A model generated the notes under the pieces. The model had not been told where the DNA came from, ran no database searches, and worked only from the letters and a program-made list of their open reading frames with translations. Below are positions 24,705 through 32,938 of a stretch of 64,000 nucleotides of DNA, piece after piece; the stretch's first letter is position 1, and each line of letters starts with the position of its first letter. The DNA lies in contig NZ_LWHG01000028.1 of NCBI RefSeq assembly GCF_001625445.1, forward strand, positions 310,001 to 374,000. The letters run 5' to 3'. Both the position numbers and the translations under genes were made by a program. This DNA is from Haladaptatus sp. R4 (GTDB taxonomy: Archaea > Halobacteriota > Halobacteria > Halobacteriales > Haladaptataceae).

Positions 24705-25446
24705 CGACGAAATCGAACCGTTCCTCGACGAGGTGCAGTCGGGACTCGACGGACTCGTCTCGGCGCTCGGGTCGTCGGACTCGTTCGATTCGGTTGCGAC
24801 GGAAGCCGAGAACCTCTGGAACGTGTTGGACGAGGGCGAGGACGTGCTGGACGAACTCGACCTGACCGACCTTCCGGACGTACTCGAACTGTCCGAACTT
24901 CCGGACGTGATCGAGTTGGAGGACACGGACGACGCCATCGACGAAGGTGACGCCGGGGAGGTCATCGACGTTCGGAGCCTCATCAGCGCCATCAAGTTCC
25001 GGGAGCTATGGTCGTCCACGGACGTTCGAAGCCTGTGGGAGGAGAGCGACGAGTTCACCGACGCCCTCGAAGAAATCGGCGTCGGAAACGACGAGTCGGA
25101 CGACGACATGATCGAAATGGACGACGACCTCGAAGACGAGATGCAGTCCGAACTGTACGAGTCGAAACTCCAGTCGCAGCTCCAGGAGAGCGTGGACGAG
25201 TTCCGCGACGGCCTCATCGACACCCGGAACGACCTGAAGGAGGCCAAGGAGGAAAACGAGTCGAGGGGGACCACCGGACAGCCGTCGTCCGGCAATCCGT
25301 CGGCGTACTCCACGATGGCCGCATCCGGATCCACCGAGGCCAGCGTCGCGCGCTATTCGACGGTTCCGAAGAGCGGTTGGCACTCGTCCGGGTCGAAGAA
25401 CAAGCGAATCTACGGCCGTCGATTCGAGGAGGAAGAGGATGGGTGA
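24697..25446 (+). CDS. Acidic protein in the gvpI position
   Basis: A 249-residue protein in the slot between gvpH and gvpJ that GvpI fills in other haloarchaea. Residues 1-190 are strongly acidic with helical Leu-rich repeats (LPDVLELSELPDVIEL) and a coiled-coil-like stretch (about 150-200). The C-terminus is Ser/Gly-rich and turns basic (KNKRIYGRRF). Classical GvpI is short and basic, so this is either an extended GvpI with an added acidic domain or an unrelated replacement. Start MANDEIEP at 24697 overlaps gvpH by 8 nt; the stop overlaps gvpJ by 8 nt. Confidence 0.6.
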   Translation: MANDEIEPFLDEVQSGLDGLVSALGSSDSFDSVATEAENLWNVLDEGEDVLDELDLTDLPDVLELSELPDVIELEDTDDAIDEGDAGEVIDVRSLISAIKFRELWSSTDVRSLWEESDEFTDALEEIGVGNDESDDDMIEMDDDLEDEMQSELYESKLQSQLQESVDEFRDGLIDTRNDLKEAKEENESRGTTGQPSSGNPSAYSTMAASGSTEASVARYSTVPKSGWHSSGSKNKRIYGRRFEEEEDG

Positions 25447-25861
25447 GACCGGACCCACCCGGAGCCAGTCCGACCTCGCCGAGATGCTGGAACTGCTGCT
25501 CGACAAGGGCGTCGTCATCAACGCCGATATCGTGGTCACGGTCGGCGAGACGGAACTGCTCGGCGTGAAACTCCGGGCCGCCATCGCGTCGTTCGAGACG
25601 GCGGCACAGTACGGTCTCGAATTTCCGGAAGGAACCGACATGAAGCGCGTCGAGGAGGCCGCAGGCGTCGAGGAACTGCCCGAATCCGAAACCGTGACGG
25701 TCGGCGTCTCCCCCGACGGGGAAGAGGACGACGAAGCGGCGGCCAGTGACGAGGAAGGGGACGACGAAGCGGAAGCCAGTGACGAGGACGACGAAGCGGA
25801 CGGGGAGGAAGAAAAAGCGGAGGCGAAAGCCGAAGCGGAGGCGGAGCATGACGGCGATTGA
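25439..25861 (+). CDS. gvpJ: Gas vesicle protein GvpJ (GvpA-related minor component)
   Basis: A 140-residue protein. Residues about 10-60 are a GvpA-like core ([40 protein letters not shown]). The last 55 residues are an extreme acidic low-complexity tail of repeated D/E/A/S blocks, which probably explains the greater length compared with the about 114-aa Halobacterium protein. GvpJ is essential and may seed assembly at the vesicle tips. It overlaps gvpK by 14 nt. Confidence 0.93.
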   Translation: MGETGPTRSQSDLAEMLELLLDKGVVINADIVVTVGETELLGVKLRAAIASFETAAQYGLEFPEGTDMKRVEEAAGVEELPESETVTVGVSPDGEEDDEAAASDEEGDDEAEASDEDDEADGEEEKAEAKAEAEAEHDGD

Positions 25862-26165
25862 AGTGGACGGCGACGACGCCGGGAAGGGACTCGTCGCGCT
25901 CGTCATCACGGTGGTCGAACTGCTCGTCGAGGCGATGGAGCGCGAGGCGGTTCGACGGATGGAGTACGACGACCTCACGCCCGAGGAAATCGAGCGGCTC
26001 GGGACGCAGTTGGCGGCCATCGAGGACGAGTTGGAGCGACTGAAGGAGTCCGAGGGGATCGAGGAGGGCGTCGATACCCTCCGCGACGATCTGGACGACC
26101 TGATTTCGGACGCGCTGATAGACCTCGCGGACCGCGAACCCGGCATGGAGGAGTACGGTGGCTGA
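25848..26165 (+). CDS. gvpK: Gas vesicle protein GvpK
   Basis: A 105-residue protein starting [15 protein letters not shown]. The conserved core is [25 protein letters not shown] and [20 protein letters not shown]. GvpK is an essential accessory protein. I rejected longer upstream starts because they would read the gvpJ acidic tail in another frame. Confidence 0.93.
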   Translation: MTAIEVDGDDAGKGLVALVITVVELLVEAMEREAVRRMEYDDLTPEEIERLGTQLAAIEDELERLKESEGIEEGVDTLRDDLDDLISDALIDLADREPGMEEYGG

Positions 26166-26961
26166 TTCCGAGTTCGAGGAGGGGCGATACCTCTACTGCG
26201 TCGTGGATGCGGGAACGGACGAAGACGCGACCGGTTTTTCGGAGGCGGGTATCGACGGCGGTTCCGTCTCGGTGATCGTTCACGACGGACTGGGTGCGGT
26301 CGTCCAGTCCTGTGATTCGCCGTTCGATTCGGACGACCTCGGGCGGGTTCGGGAGTGGTTGCTCACCCATCAGTCCGTGGTGGACGCCGCCGGTGAACGG
26401 TTCGGAACCCCGCTTCCGTTCCGCTTCGATACGATTCTCAAGGGCGACGACGACGCGGTGATGGAGTGGCTGTCCGACCAGTCCGAGACCCTCGAAACCC
26501 ATCTCGACGACTTCGCGGGACACTGGGAGTACCGCGTCGGCGTCGCGTGGGACGAGGACCGCGTGCAGGACGAACTCGAAGCCGACGACGAAAAGCTGGC
26601 CGAACTGCGTGGGAAGGTCGATGAGGCGGGCGAGGGGACCGCGTTCCTGCTCGAAAAGCAGTACGATAATCGGCTTCGTGACCTCCGACGGGCGCGGCAG
26701 AAGGAACTGACCGCGCGGCTTAGCGACGGACTCGACCCCCTCGTGCGCGAGTTCGAGGTGTTGGATTCGAACCGCGGGGTTCTCGACTCGGACGACTCGA
26801 ACACGCCGGACGAAGTCGTCCAGGTCGCGTTCGTGGCCCACGAGGACCGCGAGGAGGAAATCGGCGAGCTATTGGACGAGGTGGCGGCGGACCCGGGTAT
26901 CGAGATCAGGTTCACCGGGCCGTGGCCGCCGTACTCGTTCGCACCGGAGTTGGACGCATGA
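26158..26961 (+). CDS. gvpL: Gas vesicle protein GvpL (GvpF/GvpL family), GTG start
   Basis: A 267-residue protein with GTG start at 26158 overlapping gvpK by 8 nt. It begins [11 protein letters not shown], has [15 protein letters not shown], and ends [13 protein letters not shown], the GvpF/L signature. GvpL interacts with most accessory Gvp proteins and is thought to be the hub of the assembly complex. Confidence 0.93.
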   Translation: MADSEFEEGRYLYCVVDAGTDEDATGFSEAGIDGGSVSVIVHDGLGAVVQSCDSPFDSDDLGRVREWLLTHQSVVDAAGERFGTPLPFRFDTILKGDDDAVMEWLSDQSETLETHLDDFAGHWEYRVGVAWDEDRVQDELEADDEKLAELRGKVDEAGEGTAFLLEKQYDNRLRDLRRARQKELTARLSDGLDPLVREFEVLDSNRGVLDSDDSNTPDEVVQVAFVAHEDREEEIGELLDEVAADPGIEIRFTGPWPPYSFAPELDA

Positions 26962-26983
26962 AACTCCCACTGGTGGTGAACAA

Positions 26984-27232
26984 ATGAAACCGACGAAAGA
27001 CGACCACGCCGTCGTGGACTTGCTCGACGTGATCCTACGGGACGGCGTCATTCTACAAGCGGACGTGGTCATCACAGTAGCGGACATCCCGCTCGTCGGC
27101 CTGAGCCTTCGGGCGGCCCTCGCGGGCATGTCCACGATGACTGATTACGGCTATTTCGAGGAATGGGATGCCGTCCAACGGGAACTCGCACGTGCGCCGG
27201 ACGACCATCCATTGCTTCCCGACGACGGGTGA
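26984..27232 (+). CDS. gvpM: Gas vesicle protein GvpM (GvpA-related)
   Basis: An 82-residue protein with the GvpA/J/M core: VVDLLDVILRDGVILQADV, VITVADIPLVGLSLRAALAG. It is an essential minor component that starts 22 nt after gvpL and ends the operon. Its last codons are duplicated just downstream by a 29-bp-spaced direct repeat. Confidence 0.93.
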   Translation: MKPTKDDHAVVDLLDVILRDGVILQADVVITVADIPLVGLSLRAALAGMSTMTDYGYFEEWDAVQRELARAPDDHPLLPDDG

Positions 27233-27261
27233 GACATCTATTGCTTCCCGACGACGGGTGA
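27211..27261 (+). repeat. 22-bp direct repeat (29-bp period) at the 3' end of gvpM
   Basis: ATTGCTTCCCGACGACGGG plus TGA occurs at 27211-27232 and again at 27240-27261. The first copy includes the gvpM stop. This looks like a recent slippage or tandem duplication. Confidence 0.75.
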
Positions 27262-27345
27262 CGCCCCCGAAATCGTGGAAGCGGATAAGGCCCTTGAACT
27301 CGCAACCAGCGACGGTTCCCGGCGAACCGACGAGTTACGAACGCG

Positions 27346-27582
27346 ATGACAACGCAAATCACCGACGACGACGAGGGGAAGAAAGTCGTGGACAACTCCG
27401 GCGACCAAGTCGGTATCGTCTCCGACGTACAGCACGGTACCGCGCACGTGGACCCCGACCCCGGCATCACCGACAAGGTGAAGTCGAAACTCGGGTGGGG
27501 CGACCGGGACGAAGACACCTATCCGCTCCAGGAAGAGATGGTTTCGTCGGTCACCGACGACGAAATCCGACTCCAAGCGTAG
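27346..27582 (+). CDS. Small PRC-barrel-like protein (78 aa)
   Basis: An acidic protein starting MTTQITDDDEGKKVVDN. The strand pattern GKKVVDNSGDQVGIVSDVQ and YPLQEEMVSSVTDDEIRL matches the PRC-barrel-like haloarchaeal small proteins found beside many operons. It sits 113 bp after gvpM and may be co-transcribed, but is not a known Gvp. Function unknown. Confidence 0.7.
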   Translation: MTTQITDDDEGKKVVDNSGDQVGIVSDVQHGTAHVDPDPGITDKVKSKLGWGDRDEDTYPLQEEMVSSVTDDEIRLQA

Positions 27583-27607
27583 ACGAATTCCGTTCGGACA
27601 TCCTCGT

Positions 27608-28732
27608 TCATTTTCGTTCGTCTTTTTCGTCCGACCGCGCTTCGTCCGGGGGATTCGACCCGATGGAGAGCGACGAGGTCGGCGTCACGCGTCGGCCGTG
27701 GACCAAGTCACCGAAGACGATGTCGGCGAACTGCACGACGAGCACCAGCACCAGCGGCCCCAGAAAGATGCCGTACCAGCCGAACAGAACGCCGCCCAGA
27801 ATGTAGGCGAACATCACGAGTCCCGTGTGCGTCGTCCGGCCGGAGATGTACGGTCGGACGACCGTCTGTGGGAGAAGGTCGAGCAGCACCAGCGAGACGA
27901 GGAAGAACGCGAGCGGAAACCAGAGCAGTTTGGAATCGACTTCGAACGCCTCCCATCCGAAGTACAGCGTGAGCGGGACGTACACCAGTTTCCCGACGAC
28001 GATGGGGACGAACGTGGCGAGGCCGGTCAACAGGGCGAAGACGGTCGGCAGGGGAAATGCGACCCCGTCGGGGGAAATCGCGGCGAACCAGTTGTACAGA
28101 AGCGTCGCCGCGACGCCGACGAGGAGGACGGTGAGGACGTTCCCGAAGTACACGATTGCGAGGTCGCTATCGACCGCCGAAACGTACGCCACGACGGCGC
28201 TGTCCTCGCCCATCTCGCCGCGGAACCAATCCGCCAGTCGGTTCCCGTCCCGGAGCGCGAAGAAGGCGAAGGAGACGGAGAGAAACAGGGTGAGCAGGCC
28301 ACGGGAAACGATGCCGAGCGATTCGATGGCGGTCGTGAAATCGCTCCACAGGCTCCGGAAATCGGACGTGAGCAGTCGTTGTGGATGGGCGAGGAGATCG
28401 GGAACGGACGTCGCCCCGGGGAACAGGTGGGAGTAATACGTCCCGATGGCGGCCCCGGTGTACGCGCTGAGTTCGCGCACGCCGACGGCGACGGTGTAAC
28501 CGACGAGCGCCAGCGCCGGAAGCGAGAGCAAGAAGATGGTCCCCGCGGCCGCGAGCGTCTTCGATTCGACGTGTCTCGTCACCCGTCGATAGATCGGGCG
28601 TGATCCGTAGTAGATGAACAACCCGAGGACGAGCGTGCCGACGAACGCGTAGGCGACGAAGGCGAGCGCGGCCGCCAGCGCGATGGCGAGTGCCCACCAC
28701 CCGACGCGCGAACGCTCTTCGGAGAACTCCAT
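27608..28732 (-). CDS. AI-2E family transporter
   Basis: A 374-residue protein with about eight transmembrane helices in the AI-2E (PF01594) pattern: paired N-terminal helices, a long loop, then FGNVLTVLLVGVAATLLYNW and the C-terminal GLVMFAYILGGVLFGWYGIF motif. Bacterial relatives export autoinducer-2 or act as Na+/H+ antiporters; in haloarchaea the substrate is unknown. The start at 28732 (MEFSEERSR) is preferred over the ATG four codons upstream. Convergent with the PRC-barrel gene. Confidence 0.82.
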   Translation of the reverse strand: MEFSEERSRVGWWALAIALAAALAFVAYAFVGTLVLGLFIYYGSRPIYRRVTRHVESKTLAAAGTIFLLSLPALALVGYTVAVGVRELSAYTGAAIGTYYSHLFPGATSVPDLLAHPQRLLTSDFRSLWSDFTTAIESLGIVSRGLLTLFLSVSFAFFALRDGNRLADWFRGEMGEDSAVVAYVSAVDSDLAIVYFGNVLTVLLVGVAATLLYNWFAAISPDGVAFPLPTVFALLTGLATFVPIVVGKLVYVPLTLYFGWEAFEVDSKLLWFPLAFFLVSLVLLDLLPQTVVRPYISGRTTHTGLVMFAYILGGVLFGWYGIFLGPLVLVLVVQFADIVFGDLVHGRRVTPTSSLSIGSNPPDEARSDEKDERK

Positions 28733-28828
28733 CGTCACCCACACACGACGGCCGTACAGAAGGGTCTGTCTGCCGCGAGAAGGGTCTGTCTTCCGAGGGT
28801 ACCGTGTCAGAACGAGTCGTTCGGTCGA

Positions 28829-29554
28829 TTATCGCGTCTGGAGGTCGTCCTCGTCCTTGATGATTTGCGTCTCGGCCTCGCCGCTCGTGTTCTCGTTCAC
28901 GAGGTCGTAAAACTCGTTCTGCATCCCCGCGGGGAAGGTCATCACGCCGACCCACGAGCCGTCGTTCTGCCACTCCTCGCGCTCCAGTTCGCCGAACTGT
29001 CGAATTCGGGCCTGTGCGCTCCCGGCGTAGTTGGCGGGTACCTGCACCGCGATGGTCACCTCGTCGAACCGGATCGGGATGACCGGGCGCAGCGCGTCGA
29101 GTGCGTCGTCGACCTGCTGGTCAGCGGGCTCCATCGGGTCCACCGAGAATCCGGCCTGCTCCAGCGCGCTCTCGATGCGGTCCGGCGGGTGCGGTGCGTT
29201 GTCCATCTGCGGGTTGACCGCGTTGCGCGCGATTTGGGTGACCAACTGCTTGTGCTTCTGTTCCTGCATCTCCTTTCGCTGTTCGGCCGTGATCTGGATC
29301 TCCCCGCGCTCGATGACTTCGGGGATGATTTCGAGCGGGTCCGTCGTCTCGAAGACCGTCTCCAAATCCTCTTCGGCCGGTCGATCCCCTCGGCTCGCGT
29401 TCTCGAACACGTCCTCGGCGGCGATGATGTCCTCGATGTCCCCATCGAACTCGCCGCGTTTCATCGCCAGCGCCGCGTCCGGATCCACGAGGACTTCGAA
29501 GCGCGCACCGTGCGATTCGAGACGCGCCGTCACCGCCTCTTCGAGTGATATCAT
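28829..29554 (-). CDS. SBDS-family ribosome maturation factor
   Basis: A 241-residue protein with the three SBDS domains: N-terminal (MISLEEAVTARLESHGARFEVLVDPD), central helical (QITAEQRKEMQEQKHKQLV, IARNAVNPQMDNAPHPPDRI) and C-terminal ferredoxin-like. It acts in late 50S maturation with EF-2-like GTPases. Third gene of the rnp2-psmA-SBDS operon, 54 nt after psmA, the classical archaeal exosome/proteasome neighbourhood. Confidence 0.94.
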   Translation of the reverse strand: MISLEEAVTARLESHGARFEVLVDPDAALAMKRGEFDGDIEDIIAAEDVFENASRGDRPAEEDLETVFETTDPLEIIPEVIERGEIQITAEQRKEMQEQKHKQLVTQIARNAVNPQMDNAPHPPDRIESALEQAGFSVDPMEPADQQVDDALDALRPVIPIRFDEVTIAVQVPANYAGSAQARIRQFGELEREEWQNDGSWVGVMTFPAGMQNEFYDLVNENTSGEAETQIIKDEDDLQTR

Positions 29555-29608
29555 ACCCGAAGGTAAACGCGCCCACCTAAAAGATGTTTCCCGCAAAAAA
29601 CGTCGAAA

Positions 29609-30367
29609 TTACTCTTCCGGCTCTTCGTCGTCCTCGGTTTCGAGGAGGTCGAGTTCGTCGAGGTAGCCCTCGACTTCGTCGTCGTCGAGCATACGGAACT
29701 GCTCGGTCTCGACGTCGACGGTGGCGAGGCCGACACCCGTCGGCGAAAGTGCGTCGTCGTTGACGGTGCCGAGGCCGCTCAGGGCGAGGTCGATACCGCT
29801 GTCCAGATCCATTCCTTCGCTGTAGTTCGATTCGAGGTAGTCCTGAATCTCGCCGCGGTCGGAACCGACGGCGAGCGCCTTCCATTCGTACGGCGTTCCG
29901 GACGGGTCGGTCTCGTAGAGACGCGGTTCGCCGTTCTCGATGCCGCCGATGATGAGCGCGACGCCGAACGGTCGTGCGCCGCCGACCTGCGTGTACTGCT
30001 GGATGTGGTCGGTGACTTCCTTCGTCAGCGTCTCGACGCCGATTGGCTCGCCGTAGCGCAGGCGGTTGACCTGCGACTGACGGCGGGCGAAGTCGATGAG
30101 TTGTCGGGCGTCGGCGACGTGGCCCGCGCTGGCGATACCGATGTGGTCGTCGGACTTGTGGAGTTTTTCGACGCTCGTCTGCTCCATGAGCGGCGACCGG
30201 GTGTGTTTGTCTACTGCGAGGACGACGCCACCTTCGGTCCGGACACCGATGCTGGCGCTTCCTCGTTTGACGGCCTCTCGTGCGTATTCGACTTGGTAGA
30301 GACGGCCGTCCGGGGAGAAGATCGTAATCCCTCGGTCGTACGCCTGCTGTTGGGCTTGTCCCTGCAT
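29609..30367 (-). CDS. psmA: Proteasome subunit alpha
   Basis: A 252-residue protein. The N-terminal gate and H0 helix are clear (YDRGITIFSPDGRLYQVEYA, EAVKRGSASIGV), and there is no N-terminal Thr nucleophile, as expected for an alpha subunit. It forms the outer rings of the 20S proteasome and recognises AAA unfoldases such as PAN or CDC48. It starts 4 nt after the rnp2 stop. The C-terminal 25 residues are an acidic tail typical of haloarchaea. Confidence 0.96.
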   Translation of the reverse strand: MQGQAQQQAYDRGITIFSPDGRLYQVEYAREAVKRGSASIGVRTEGGVVLAVDKHTRSPLMEQTSVEKLHKSDDHIGIASAGHVADARQLIDFARRQSQVNRLRYGEPIGVETLTKEVTDHIQQYTQVGGARPFGVALIIGGIENGEPRLYETDPSGTPYEWKALAVGSDRGEIQDYLESNYSEGMDLDSGIDLALSGLGTVNDDALSPTGVGLATVDVETEQFRMLDDDEVEGYLDELDLLETEDDEEPEE

Positions 30368-30371
30368 AGTA

Positions 30372-30851
30372 TCACTCGAAATCGAGTTCCGTCGCGCCTA
30401 CGAACGAGTCGTCGACCTGAATGTCGAAGACGCCGTCCCGAACGACAGCGGGTCGTTGCTCGTCCGCGAACACGACGCTTCTCTCGCCCGAAAGTTCCCT
30501 GCGGCGACCTAAATACTTTTCTTCACAACCTCGGACCGTCCCGCTTATACCACGGACGAACACGCCGACGGAATCGCCCTGTATCTCTTCGATACAGGCC
30601 AACACCGCCCGCGCCTCGTCGGTGTGTCCGCGCCGAGCGCGCACCAGCGCTTCACCCTCGCCGTCCTCGAACTCGAAACTGTAGACGGTCAGGTCGGCGT
30701 CGGCGCTCCCGGCGTCCCCGAGGAAGTTCTGGGCGGCGAACCAGATGCTCCGCTGGAACGAACGACGGTCGATGTCCGCGTCGGGCCACCCTTCGAGGCC
30801 GACCGCGAGATAGCGCCAATGCGGCCTGATGTGCTTCGGGAGATGTTTCAT
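30372..30851 (-). CDS. rnp2: RNase P protein component 2 (Pop5/Rpp14 family)
   Basis: A 159-residue protein starting MKHLPKHIRPHWRYLAVGLE, the conserved Pop5 N-terminus, with FQRSIWFAAQNFLGDAGSA and an acidic C-terminus. It is part of the protein moiety of archaeal RNase P, which trims tRNA 5' leaders. First gene of the leftward operon with psmA and SBDS. The Rpp30 gene that often precedes it in haloarchaea is not here. Confidence 0.9.
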   Translation of the reverse strand: MKHLPKHIRPHWRYLAVGLEGWPDADIDRRSFQRSIWFAAQNFLGDAGSADADLTVYSFEFEDGEGEALVRARRGHTDEARAVLACIEEIQGDSVGVFVRGISGTVRGCEEKYLGRRRELSGERSVVFADEQRPAVVRDGVFDIQVDDSFVGATELDFE

Positions 30852-31072
30852 TCGGGCTTCTGCTGTGGGTTGGGGATGGACGAATTTGAATGATTTGAAT
30901 GGGGACGTTCTCGTGTCGAAAGTCGGTTCGTATCGCTCAGTTCTTTCAGTCGGATGGCGCAACAAGCGGCTCGGCTACTGTCGTCTCGGAAAATGGAACT
31001 TCCCTCGAAAAGTCGATCACACGGACCGGAACCTACGATCACGAAAAAACCTGACCCGCTCGAAATTTGCAG

Positions 31073-31864
31073 CTATTCCGTCAGGCCGTAGCCGCGGCGG
31101 AACAGGAACACGTCGATTGCCACCACGATGATCGTGAGCCCCGTCAGGACGCCCAGCGAGAGGTTGGGGTCGAGTTCGGACGCGCCGAGGAAGCCGTAGC
31201 GGACGCCGTCCACCATGTACACCATCGGGTTGAGCATGGTGAGCGTCCGGAGGAGTTCCGACTTGAGGCTGTCCAGCGTGTAGAACACGCCGCCGAAGAA
31301 GACGAGCGGGCGGACGATGAACTGGTTCATCATCGTCAGGTTGTCCCAGTCGTCGGCCCAGAGGCCGCCAACGACGCCGAAGCTCGAAAACAGCAGCGTG
31401 ATGACGACCGCGAAGGCGAGCAGGTAGAACGGTCTGGCGACCCCGACGGACGTGAAGAACGCGCCGAGGACGGCGATGAGCGCGCCGACGAGCAACCCGC
31501 GCGTCGCCCCGGAGACGATGTAGGAGGCGACCATCCGCGAGTAGGACATCGGCGAGGTGAGCGTCTCCTCGATGTAGCGATTCCATCTCCCGTGGAAGAT
31601 GGAGAAACAGGAGTTCTCGAAGGCGTTCGAGATGGCTCCCAGCACGACCAGTCCCGGGAGGATGAAGACGATGTACGGGACGGCGTGGCCGTCGAACTGC
31701 ATCTTCCCGACGCGGCTACCGAGAATGACCCCGAACACGGAGAAGTACAGCACGTTCGTGACGAACGGCGGGACGAACGTGTTCCGCGGCCGCCGCAGGA
31801 ACCGCAGGATTTCGCGGCGCGTCAGCGTGATGAACCCGGTCAGTCCCTCGTTCGCGTTGCTCAC
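31073..31864 (-). CDS. ABC-2 type transporter permease
   Basis: A 263-residue protein with six predicted membrane helices. The ABC-2 motif region NPMVYMVDGVRYGFLG before the last helix and the N-terminal FITLTRREILRFLRRPR are characteristic of NodJ/DrrB-like exporters. It overlaps the ATPase gene by 4 nt. The substrate is unknown; such pairs export drugs, lipids or polysaccharide. Confidence 0.9.
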   Translation of the reverse strand: MSNANEGLTGFITLTRREILRFLRRPRNTFVPPFVTNVLYFSVFGVILGSRVGKMQFDGHAVPYIVFILPGLVVLGAISNAFENSCFSIFHGRWNRYIEETLTSPMSYSRMVASYIVSGATRGLLVGALIAVLGAFFTSVGVARPFYLLAFAVVITLLFSSFGVVGGLWADDWDNLTMMNQFIVRPLVFFGGVFYTLDSLKSELLRTLTMLNPMVYMVDGVRYGFLGASELDPNLSLGVLTGLTIIVVAIDVFLFRRGYGLTE

Positions 31865-32892
31865 GCGTCGTCACCTCCGGCGATGGCGGCGAGTTCGGAA
31901 TCGTCGCGGTCGAAGTCGTCCGTCTTCCCGTCTCCATCGCCCGCCCCTCCGTTTCCATCGCTGGTGCTCTCGTTCGCCCGCGTCATCTCCACGAACACCT
32001 CTTCGAGCGAGGTGCGCGAGATGTCGAAGTGGATGATCTCGAACCCTTTCCGGTCGAGTTCGCGCACGAGTTCGGGAGCGAGCAGTCCGGCCTCCGGAGC
32101 GGTAATGACGAGTTCGTCGCCCGATAGCTCCACCTCCTCGATCTTGCCCCGACCGGCGGAGAGCTGCGGCGCGGATTCGGGCGGGTTGCGGAGCGAAATC
32201 GTGATCTTGTCCGGGCCGCGACCCATCAGTTCCTCCGGGCTCGCCACCTCGACGATACGGCCCGAGTCGAGGATGGCGACCTCGTCACAGAGGCGTTCGG
32301 CCTCCTCGATGTAGTGGGTCGTGAGCAGAATCGTGGTCCCGGCTTCGTTGAGTTCGGTGATGAGGTCCCACAGGTCGTGGCGCAACTGCACGTCCACCCC
32401 GGCCGTCGGTTCGTCGAGAATGAGAAGATCCGGTTCCGTGATGAGTGCTCGCGCGAGGACGAACCGCCGCTTCATCCCGCCCGAGAGCCAGTCGAAGCGC
32501 GTGTCGCGCTTGTCGTAAATTCCCACGCGCCGAAGCACTTCGTCGGCGCGTTCGCCCGCTTCCTTCCGCGAAATTCCGTGGTAGCCCGCCTTGTGCTCCA
32601 GTACCTCCCGGATCGGGAAGAAGCGGTCCACGTTGAACTCCTGAGGCGCGAGGCCGATTCGGTCGCGCGCCTCGCGGTAGTCGTCCTCCACGTCCGCGCC
32701 GAACACCTCCGCCGAGCCGCCCGAGTTCTTCACCAGTCCGACGAGGATGTTGATGAACGTCGTCTTTCCCGCCCCGTTCGGCCCGAGCAGGCCGAAAAAC
32801 GAGCCCTTCGGAACGTCGAGGTCGATTCCCTTGAGCGCTCGTACCTCCCCGTATTCTTTCTCCAAATCACGTATGCGTATCGCAGAATCCAT
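31861..32892 (-). CDS. ABC transporter ATP-binding protein (ABC-2/DrrA type)
   Basis: A 343-residue protein with Walker A GPNGAGKT, Q-loop LAPQEF, signature LSGGMKRR, Walker B LLILDEPTAGVD and switch His in LLTTHYIEEA. The C-terminal about 100 residues form a DrrA-like extension ending in an acidic linker. It powers the permease encoded next to it. A TATA-like element was not obvious in the 46-bp gap to the aminotransferase stop. Confidence 0.93.
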   Translation of the reverse strand: MDSAIRIRDLEKEYGEVRALKGIDLDVPKGSFFGLLGPNGAGKTTFINILVGLVKNSGGSAEVFGADVEDDYREARDRIGLAPQEFNVDRFFPIREVLEHKAGYHGISRKEAGERADEVLRRVGIYDKRDTRFDWLSGGMKRRFVLARALITEPDLLILDEPTAGVDVQLRHDLWDLITELNEAGTTILLTTHYIEEAERLCDEVAILDSGRIVEVASPEELMGRGPDKITISLRNPPESAPQLSAGRGKIEEVELSGDELVITAPEAGLLAPELVRELDRKGFEIIHFDISRTSLEEVFVEMTRANESTSDGNGGAGDGDGKTDDFDRDDSELAAIAGGDDA

Positions 32893-32938
32893 CGGACGAC
32901 CCGTAACAGTCGGGCACGGTTAAGGGTGCTGAACCCGG

